From positions 1 to 64,000 of the forward strand of contig JAPEVC010000129.1 in assembly GCA_027946555.1 (NCBI GenBank): a stretch of 64,000 nt of DNA, written 5' to 3'. Position numbers and translations under genes: made by a program. Below the pieces are notes generated by a model. It did no database searches. It was not told the origin of the DNA and was given only the letters and a program-made list of their open reading frames with translations. The first letter of the stretch is position 1; every line of letters begins with the position of its first letter. This document shows, one piece after another, positions 55,533 through 64,000 of the stretch. The DNA comes from Gnomoniopsis sp. IMI 355080. Lineage: Eukaryota > Ascomycota > Sordariomycetes > Diaporthales > Gnomoniaceae.

Positions 55533-57169
55533 TAATAAACCCCCTTTTCCCAGTTGGGACTTCTTCGGTGTAGCTTTTTTTGTTTTTCAGAGTAGCTCTG
55601 TGGTAGTTCGAAAATCTGAATGACCCGAGAGCAAATCATGTCGCTCAGTATGAGGGTATGAGCAGGTGCGCAACCTTATTTCAGTCCAGTTCCGTCATAT
55701 TCGGATTTCTTTTAGTGAGCGTTCCCATGGACTGACGTTGAAACAGGCAAATGGATGGCCCATTCTCCACAGTTCAAGCCACACTCTCATTTCAGCCATC
55801 TTCGCCGCTTCGCTAGTACTTACCAAACTTTTATTAATTTCCAGGTTTATCTGAAATTTTGTACCATAGTATGATCGAACCGGGTAAGCACGCGGCGGGA
55901 TGAGCCAGGTGCAAGGATACTACTACCAAGAGCCTATAGCCAAGCCCACAGCTTATCCTTACCCTATAAAGTGGGAGATGCCTGTACCTCATTACCATTG
56001 GCGAGAGCTACCAAGACTTTGGTACACTAGGACGTGCGCTTCTCGCTGACGGAATGGCAAATTATCAGATTTCGCATATATACAGGCTGGCAATCCATGC
56101 CAATCCGGCCAAAATGCTCCGTGGGCTGGGTGGGTATCAGGAGCTAGCCGAAACACACGCCTGCAGAACAAGTCGACCAGTCAAACAAGACAGCAAGGTC
56201 GCTGTGGCCGTGCAAGGGCATCCAATACTTGATGTGCACTGTGATCGGTGCGTCGTCTTTATTGATTGCTTCCTGCCTTGACTTCAAGCCTTTGTCAAGA
56301 GTCTGAATGACGCAAAATGGTTTATTTATATATTATCGAGAGGATGAATCCCTCATATTACGCCCAAGAATCGTTCTTCTGGTAAATCGGACGAAGCATT
56401 AAAGATATCTCCATCGGGGTAGAAGCTCCGCAGGCTATGTGTCAAATCGTGGCATTGAGGCAGCACGGGCAGGCTTCCGTAGTGGACGGAAATTGATAAA
56501 TATTCACCCTTTTTACCAGCTACCAGAGATACTTCTACCCCCCCCCCCCAGTACTAATTATTGAATGACTTCATTTCTTATCCAACATATATCAGGTGAC
56601 AAGCAAGGTCTGATCCCCCTATCCACCCAGCAGCAACTGAGAAAGGGACAAGAGGCGTCTAGAACGTCAAATCAAGGACGACCGAGTTTCGCAACTTCCT
56701 TGTGCGTTCCGCACATTCCTCCCTCCATATCCTGGATACGCAGAGAGAACGGGAGGCAAGTAACCGCGAGATTGAGGACAGGACTGATGTTAATTACACA
56801 TGCGATTGGACAAAGCGTTTGTCTGTCAAGTCAATAGTCCCAGGCGTAGACTTTCCTGGGTACGTCCACGCCGCCGTAACCGTCTGTGCATGGGACCTCT
56901 TTTAGTTTCACCAAGCCCTCCTCGTCCTTCCCATTTTTTGTCCGGCTTCAGTGTCCCGCATTTCCGGTTGCACGTGCGCTAAGAACCAGTACACATATCG
57001 TACCTTTCCTGGACAAGGGGAAGGTTGGATGGATGAAGTCGTGGTTGCCCTTGCCCTTTCAGCCGTTGACCCGTACCATCACTTGTTCAATGGAGTCAGT
57101 CGTCGTCGTCCGCAGCGTCGCTTTCATCAAGCTTGTTTCCTAAGCCTCTTCTCCAGTCTCGCGGCTCTT
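55533..57169. other. intergenic, nothing recognised; C12 tract
   Basis: Only short frames without family resemblance were seen. It contains a C12 homopolymer (56538-56549). No gene was supported. Confidence 0.5.
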
Positions 57170-58280
57170 TCATTTGGGGCGAGGCTTCCCCTGTAACTCT
57201 TCGATAACCCCTACCGCCGTCTCCAGTCCATCCCAATAATCCATCCTCTCCAACCGCGCCAACCCATCCACAGATACCCTCAACTCTGGGTCCTCGTCCA
57301 CTGCCCGGCCCAGCGCAAGCTCGTGCAGCACCGGATCCAGCTTGCGATGCATCCCCGCACGGAACCGCAACAGCGTGTCCCTTGCCCTGGTCGTCGTCTT
57401 CTTCACTTGCCTCCTGCATCCCAGCAGAGCGCACCATCATCACCAACCTCTTCGTCTCCTGCTCGCTGTGCACCATATTTGCCCATCCCCGCACCAGGTT
57501 TCCGGAGTCCTGTGACGCGGAGTTGCTTGATATCCAAGGATCTTTCCTCGCCTGTGGGCTCGTAAGCTTAGTCCCCAAAACAGCGCCGCCATGCGTGGTG
57601 ACACAACGGGCGTTGCGGTCGACAGGAGTGGTTCCTTGGAGCCGTCAGACCAGACGCAGTCGTCGAAGAGCATGGAGGGCATCGTAGCCCTCAGAGCTTT
57701 TGGCGGCCGCCGAAGAAAGTGGATCGGGACCATGGCCTTCCAGCTCTTTGGGTAAGTGAGGTGACTAGTGTGCAGCGTGTCGAAAGTCATGAGGTGGCTT
57801 GCGAAGCTTGCCCGTGCCATGTTGGGCTGCAGACCAGCAACGAGAACGGCACGATAAGAGGATCGTCGCGCGCGTTCTTATTCAGGTGCGGCAGGCCGAA
57901 CTCAACGCTGAAGGGTAGCTTCTTCTTCTTGCTGTTGCGATGTGCCGTCGAAAATGGAATGAGCCCAGCCTCAACCAGCACTTTTTCAATCTGGCAGGCA
58001 CCCTGATCAACGTCCAAATGGCTGTAGGTCGTAGATAGTGTTCTCAACACCAGGCGTATGTGATAAGCTCTGGCTCTTGCGCAACGGCGGTCCGTAGATC
58101 GCGGTAAGCACGTAGCAGCGTAAGATGTTTACTGCACGTACCCTCGGCGAAGCGAAAACGCATGTCATTGGCAGCATCCTCGGTTTGTTTGATAATCGTG
58201 CTCCTACACATTCGCCACGGCCGCAGTTCTAAGAATGATGATGGGGTCAAGACACTGACATAACATGCCCAAGACAACCA
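57170..58280 (-). pseudogene. frame-broken relic, possibly an F-box/LRR-like gene
   Basis: Protein-like segments on the minus strand follow one another but change frame several times without splice signals. In order they include LTLLRAYRDLRTAVAQEPEL, then RLVLRTLSTTYSHL and GACQIEKVLVEAGLIPF, then FDTLHTSHLTYPKSWKAMV, then MPSMLFDDCVWSDGSKEP, then TKLTSPQARKDPWISSNSAS and a C-terminal LARLERMDYWDGLETAVG before a stop at 57170. The first parts resemble fungal F-box/LRR-type proteins (a run of ~10 residues before PEL, then VLR...). At least three shifts (near 58050, 57835 and 57575) and another near 57400 argue for decay. Sequencing errors or an unusual exon structure are alternatives. The last segment could belong to a different gene. 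Confidence 0.4.
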
Positions 58281-59581
58281 GTTTCCCTAAGGCAGTGTGA
58301 AGAGGCAGCTTGCCGAGCACCTTGCCAAGACTCGTGACTGGTCGCGCCATTGTCGAAAGCTGGAGGGGTCTGCCTCTCTAGGTGGCTCAAGTCTATTCAA
58401 GTTGAACTTCGGCATCGGTGAGTATCTGTCGCATGGGTTCCAGACATTCCCTTCTTGAGAGTGAAATTGATACGGCACTCTAATTCTGGATTCTCGTTTC
58501 TCCTGTAGACGATTGACAGCAGATCCGTCTTGGTGGTTGAGAGCGCCCCGGTTGACTTCATGCCTGTCGATTGGTGTTTCCTTTGTATTCCATCCAAATG
58601 GGTTTCGTCTCCGTGGAGATCTGTTGTAGTTTGTGTCTGCCTGCATGCTGATTCTGAATGCACGGCTGAGCGAGAAGTCAGAAGTGTCGTGTGTTGGCAA
58701 CTTTGGGCGCTGTGGTAGGGTCGAAAGTCAGGCGCGTGAGCCAGCTTGTTTTGCAAGCGCGGTCCATTGCGAAATTGGCATCTGATCGTCGCATCTGTTT
58801 TCACTTATAGTGAGTGGGCGACGCATTGGTTCCCGCAGTGATTGCGGCCATAATAGAGTCCTTGGGCACTCCGAAGCTGGCCTGACGTTGAATGGCTCAG
58901 TCGACATGAACATATTTAGGGTTAGGGGTAACGTGGACGTGCAGTACAGGGCGATACATTCTGTCATGTTAGGTACCGCCATTCAGTAACGTTCGAAATG
59001 GAGCGTGCGCTTCTTTCGGGCTTCTGATTCAATGGTACTTGACATGAGACATATTCATTCCCTGCATCTCCAGCGTGGGCTGTTCAAAGTGACGAATGGC
59101 GAGCGCCTCATGTTCCAACATTGTGAAATTATTACACATAGATCCATGAAGGCCTTCTATTAAAAGCCTCTTGAACTACCTCTCTTCTTCTCGATACCGT
59201 TCCTGTTGGCTAGAACCAAACAACCATTAGCTTCTGTCCAGTGTATATTGCCCAATATACCAGATGCTCTCCCAGGGTATATGTATATATATGCATCTAT
59301 TGCTTCCAATGCTTCCCTGCCAATGTGCTCAAAAATTTCAACCCTCGCCTTAACGCCTTTGACCGCCGTGTTTCTTCATGGTCCCCAGAAAGCGATCCAT
59401 CTGGCCTGGCCCGCGATGAGTGTTCGAATCTCGTTCGAAATCTTTTTCGTTCATGGGCGCCTGGATCTCCCTTCTCTTGCTTATTGCACCTACGAAGTTC
59501 TTCGTAGCGCAAGTGGTATTGGAGGTATACTCCGAATTGCTCATCCTCGCAAAGCTGTATCGCTGTTCCACCTCAATCGAC
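58281..59581. other. intergenic, nothing recognised
   Basis: The right part is the probable 3' UTR of the histidine kinase. A telomere-like TTAGGGTTAGGGG lies at about 58916-58928. No gene was supported. Confidence 0.5.
58916..58928 (+). repeat. interstitial telomere-like TTAGGG pair
   Basis: Two adjacent TTAGGG units (the second extended by G) lie in non-coding DNA. This is the fungal telomere repeat sequence, but two units can occur by chance. Confidence 0.5.
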
Positions 59582-62500
59582 CTAGAAACCTCTCGCCTCT
59601 AGTATTCGTCTCAGTTCCTTCAGAGGTACAGGCTTGCTCAGGAACAAATCAATGCCGCTGCCGAATGCTTCCTGCTGTGTCGTAGCCGAGGCAAGGCCCG
59701 TGAGGGCAATGATCAGGGCGGGTTGCAGCTGGTGTTGGCGCTCGTGCGCACGGATAAGCCGCGTGGACTCGAGCCCATCCATGACTGGCATGGAGATATC
59801 TGGCAAGCAGTATTTAGCTCTGGCCTGGGGGCAAAGGGAGCTCGAAATACAAATAAGGTTGCGACGGGCTCTTCTGACAGGGGAGGGGACTTGAGTTTAC
59901 GAACCCATGAAAATGCACCGGTAATTGATGACCCTCGCGCGGCAGCTTTCCAATGCCTCCAGCCCGTCTACTGCACAGTCATGCCCACAGCCAAGCTTCT
60001 TCATGTATGATGCGAGCATCTTGAAAAACGGGTCAATTGTCAGGTGCGTGGGAGATGGTGTCGAGGGCTCAAGAGAAGACATACCTTCCTGTTGATTGCG
60101 TTGTCATCCACGATTAGAAAAGGGACACCCTCTTCCCGGTCGGACAGCGACTGAGCCTCGAAATGCGGCTGACTTGATGTAGCAGAAGGACTGTGGTCAC
60201 CCGGAGGAGCCCCATCAGTCAGTGACTCCCCGTTCATCGAATTGTTGACCGCGTCGAAACTTTTTTCGACGGGCCTATGCGGAAGCGCCAGTGGAGTTAT
60301 CGGGTCACTTTGGTCGCTTTGCGGAGACGACAGTGCCAGTTCGTCTTCGTGAGCTCTGCTCTCGAGCAGCTGGTTGGCTACTTGACCGTCGCCATTGCTC
60401 AAGATGGGCGGCGCTTGGTGACTAGTTTGTGACTGAGTCTCCGCTTTCTTTGCTCTCTCCAGCGCAAAAACCAGGAGCCGGGCCAATTTCCGAGGGCCGA
60501 CACTGCGTTTTGTCAGAAAATAAGTACTTTTACAGTCTTGGCGGGGCTGGTAGACAAGTTGGACTTACGGTTGTGATATACATTCGCGAATGAAAGGATA
60601 TCCGGCTGCAGAGAAATCGGCTGTGTGCTGGTGGGATGACAAGTGGCTGTCACAAACCACCACTGCGGGCGTCGCCCGGGCATGACCATTGAGAGCCGCG
60701 ATCTGGTCCACGGCATGTTCGGCGCAAATATACAATGTTGGTGGCGTAATGTCCACTTCGGATAAGGGAATCACCTTCAGATGAAGTAGACGCTGGCATA
60801 GTAGCTCCAAAGAGGCTCTGGGACTTAACTGCGTATCTCCAGTGTTCACAACCAACGGCACGTGCTCGCCAAAGTCATCGGGAAAGCCCAGAAGCGTGAC
60901 GCTGGCGCCCTCCAGCGTCTCTAGCAACGTGCTAAAGTCCTTGCTCAGTGGCTGGGGAGTGCCCGTTGCCGATGACCGTGGACTAGACAGGCGCAATGGG
61001 ATCAAGACGCGTATTGTCGTGCCGCGGTTGACCCGACTTTCAACGCCGATGCGACCACCGAGACCGTGGACGATTTGCTTTACGAGGCTCAATCCCAGGC
61101 CTGCACCAGCAGATAGTTGGTTTTCTTGCGCAAAGGGAGTGAATAGTCGGTTTTGCAAGTAGTCACTGCCGATGCCGCGTCCTGAGTCAGAGATGGAGAG
61201 GACGATGGTTCGCCGACGGGACTTTTTCCTGGATGAGAAGGGCTCCTGTGTCAACGACACCAAGATGTGTCCGTCGGACGTGTATTTCAAAGCATTGCCA
61301 AAGATGTTCATGATAATTCTCCGTAAAGCCCCCGGCTGAGCATGGAAAAGCCAAGGCACACTGGCATCAATGGCGAGGTGAACTTTGACCCCCGTCTTCG
61401 GTTGTGAACTTCCCGAGGACGATTTGGCCGTGTCCATTCGACGGACAGTCTCCACCCTTCGCAGTGTGCCTGCTTGTTCGGACCGGGAATTGGCGGCCCT
61501 CTCTCGTGTGGCCCATTGATTGGACGTGTCCTGAAAACTGAAGCCGGCGTAGACGCTTTCAATAACTTCTTCCATTAGGAGATCAAGCCTGACTTCGGAG
61601 AAAATGCTCATCATCCCGGCCTGTATTGACGTGTTTCCATTGGCGTCCGCGCCAAGTCCTCGGGCCTTGCCCACGACTTTTCGCCTTGGCTTTTGCAGGA
61701 AATGATTCACCTTGCTGAAATCGAGTAGCTGAAACAGGGAAGTCAGTCAAGTTTTGGGCAAAGCGCAGACTAGATACACTCACATGATCGAGGGTGTCCA
61801 GCAGCGTTCGACCGCACGTTTCCACAGTGTGAAGCACGTCCTCTTGGAAGCCGGTCAGGATGGAATCGTGCAGGAGCTCGACGCCCAAGATCACGCCGTG
61901 CAATGGACTTCTTATTTCGTGTGAGAGTGATCCAAGGACATCTGCCTTCGCCATGTTCTCTCGCAATACCCTGATTCGTCCTACCTCGGCCATCGCAGCC
62001 GAGCCGAATGCCTTCATATAGCTGAGCTCGCCCGATGAGAAAACACGAGCACGAGACTTTGTCCATACAAAACCACCTGCAAACCAACGTTCCCTGTCTT
62101 GATCCCACAAGGGGACCAGTGCCACACTTCTGGCCCCCGGAAACATTCGCATCAGGAATGCACCATCGCTTTTCCTCGGTCTCTCCCGGACAATTTTCTG
62201 AAGCACCCTGTCCTGTTCATCGCCGCCACTGGAGGGAGACAGGATGGCGTCCGACCCCTCGCTGTCACTAATCGCCCAGATGACGTTTCCGTCATCGCCA
62301 AAGTTGATGATCTGACCGTCAGGATAGCGGCGGGACAACCGCTCGAGGAAGGTGTCCGGGACCGACGAGAGTTCGGAGCGTGGCTTGTCACCATCGATAC
62401 TGGAGAAGTCTGTATCAGAAAACCCCAGGACTCGACAGATCACGGTTCTGTATGTGCTCTCATCCGTTGCCATGGAATCCTCCCCGCTACTGCTAGACGA

Positions 62501-63796
62501 ACGATCCTTATCCTCGGCCTCGCGCTCAGCCCGGGTGACAAGACGTCCATACGAACCCACTGTGGCGTCCAGAAACAATGCTCCCTCCACCTCGACGGAT
62601 TCACGTATGATGTTGGCGACACGAGAGAAGATTGACTTGAGGACAACAGTATTATCATCGTCTTCGTCCTCCGACTCGTTGGCGGTGTTCGATGAGTTAT
62701 CAGGCCCTTCTGCTCCAGAATCGAAGGTATCTGTGCTGACGACTGGGTGAGCCACTATTGGTTGGCTTTTGGTGTTGTCTATTGACTGAAGTAGGCTGGC
62801 GAAGGGATGGACTTGCTTGGCTCGAGGAAGTCCTGCGGCCTGTTCTTGAATCCGTTGCTGTTTAGCATTAAGGGCACCTTCTTTCAAGGCACCCTCTTTG
62901 CCCCTGGCGTTTTCGAAAGCCGAGGAATTTGCGACGTGGCGGAATTTCGACATCGAGCCCATTCCCTCCACCATGGATCCTAGGCCTCTCACCATACGCT
63001 CATTCCGTCGGTAGCTCTCTGTTGAGACCCTCGCCTGCAGATGCGCCATGATGAGTGCCGACAGGTGTCGCAGGAATCGCTGTGAAGGTGCGTCCAGACC
63101 GGCTCTGGGCTCGTCGTCATAGATACAGACAACACCAATATCGATGCCATATACTGTCCTCAGGGGAACACCCGCATAAAAGCGTGAATGAGAGTTAGAT
63201 CCGAAATAAGGCTTTCCAGAAGCGCGATTGTCTTGGCTGATATCAGGCACTACGTCGATAGGCAGGACGTTTTTCCCATGACTCTCTACGGCCGGACTAT
63301 CAAGTACATGCTCACAAAAGCCATGCTCACGCGGAATGGCAGTGCCAGACAGCAGGAGTGGAGCTCCGACATCGTCAGGACCATAGTCGTCTTCGCCAGG
63401 ACCTAGTTCAATAGCACTTGACTGCTTGGCTTCCGCGACAATGTGTTGCCGCTTGCCATCAAACAGGGAGACAAGGGTGCGCTCTGCCTTAAGCCTAAGA
63501 GCACCAAGCTGAGCAAACGCTGCGAGAGCAGCGTCAGACGAGGTTGTGAGCCGTGAAGGATCCAGAGGGAAACCAGTGTCGTTGACGATAGACTCAGCCA
63601 GTAGGGAGGCCCCATATCTGATATCCGGGGACTGATCAGCAGCGATGCACGAATACACGCACGGAGGGTGATGGCAAGCCACATCGCTTCAAGGCGCAGG
63701 GCCACAGGTCACTCACCGAAGAGTCTCCTCCTCCCGGGCCGCCTCGGAAATGGACCCCGTCTTCAGAGTCGCATAGCTGTGCGTACCGCGGCCCAT
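59582..63796 (-). CDS. hybrid histidine kinase (GAF-HisKA-HATPase-REC)
   Basis: Model: complement(59582..59799, 59905..60019, 60085..60502, 60569..61728, 61784..63617, 63717..63796), 1274 aa. It is a sensor of a His-Asp phosphorelay. An N-terminal GAF-like domain (~57-225) and a second GAF-like region (~350-575) precede HisKA with phospho-His593 (SHEIRSPLHGV). In HATPase_c, Asn783 is in the N-box (NIFGNALKYT), DSGRGIG begins at 819 and GAGLGL is at 846-851. The receiver has acidic Asp1157/1158 (LIVDDN), phospho-acceptor Asp1203 (FMDISMPVMDG), Thr1236 and Lys1258. All key residues are present. Five introns (99, 55, 66, 65 and 105 nt) keep frame; the last splits the Asp1203 codon. There are no membrane helices, so it is cytosolic. 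The ATG at 63796 opens MGRGTHSYATLK and fits exon 1, so the gene appears complete. Confidence 0.9.
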
Positions 63797-64000
63797 GGTA
63801 CGAGTGCTGCTGGAAGCGCAGCCAAACAACGACACCAGGAGGGCATGGGAATGTTGCAGAACAACCTCTCCAGTGAGAAAGTCGTACGGAATGCAAGCGA
63901 TTTTGGACGGGAATAGTGGGGAAATACAAGTCGCCACCACGGAGACACAGGAACAACATACAAAAAAGGTGAGACCCTCGAGCTGCGTTCACAGATGCAG
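63797..64000. other. upstream region of the histidine kinase, window edge
   Basis: This is the promoter or 5' UTR of the histidine kinase. An in-frame upstream extension without ATG exists, and a further upstream exon beyond the window cannot be excluded. Confidence 0.4.

Noticed and set aside
1..64000. tRNA, rRNA or intact transposable elements
   Set aside because: No T-loop/box B arrangement, rRNA core, reverse transcriptase, integrase or transposase motif was found by eye. A tRNAscan or repeat search could still reveal small ones.

Overview
The window is nuclear DNA of a filamentous ascomycete (Pezizomycotina). The evidence is introns of mostly 55-105 nt with GTRNGT donors and CTAAC/CTGAC branch sites, Zn2Cys6, CFEM and RTA1 gene families, a hybrid histidine kinase, and long pyrimidine-rich 5' leaders. 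I could not fix the class from sequence alone; the leader style would suit a sordariomycete. No prokaryotic, viral, tRNA, rRNA, CRISPR or intact transposon signal was found. All intron models were built by eye from splice signals, frame continuity and protein-family logic.

Layout. 1-4768: gene-poor edge, then an unusually long ATG-depleted leader for a Ksp1/Ran1-type kinase (4769-6733). 7708-12502: a METTL25/RRNAD1-like methyltransferase, a DUF1989 protein and a small secreted protein. 14167-23764: a cytochrome b561-like membrane protein with a long Arg/Ser-rich tail, tafazzin, a CFEM secreted/surface protein and a Zn2Cys6 regulator. 23765-34560: about 11 kb whose only convincing gene is a five-exon RTA1-like membrane protein (30318-31569). 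35280-37052: a G3BP-like NTF2-RRM-RGG RNA-binding protein, followed by a 5 kb gene-poor stretch. 42343-51302: a dense housekeeping block of a PH-domain protein, a possible 45-aa small gene, kinetochore NNF1 divergent from a NOSIP homologue, a BTB protein convergent with TspO, and a short-chain dehydrogenase. 51784-55532: two homologous secreted proteins of unknown function transcribed head to head. 57170-58280: a frame-broken relic that looks F-box/LRR-like. 59582-63796: a complete six-exon hybrid histidine kinase.

Most genes are unrelated core functions: signalling, RNA granules, chromosome segregation, cardiolipin remodelling and membrane proteins. I see no biosynthetic cluster. The accessory elements are the secreted proteins (DUF7907-like, CFEM and the divergent paralogue pair), RTA1, the Zn2Cys6 regulator and the decayed gene. 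The most interesting unexplained item is the head-to-head paralogue pair. Next are a 19-nt microexon carrying the catalytic histidine of tafazzin and the repeated hydrophobic/basic elements in the b561 protein tail.
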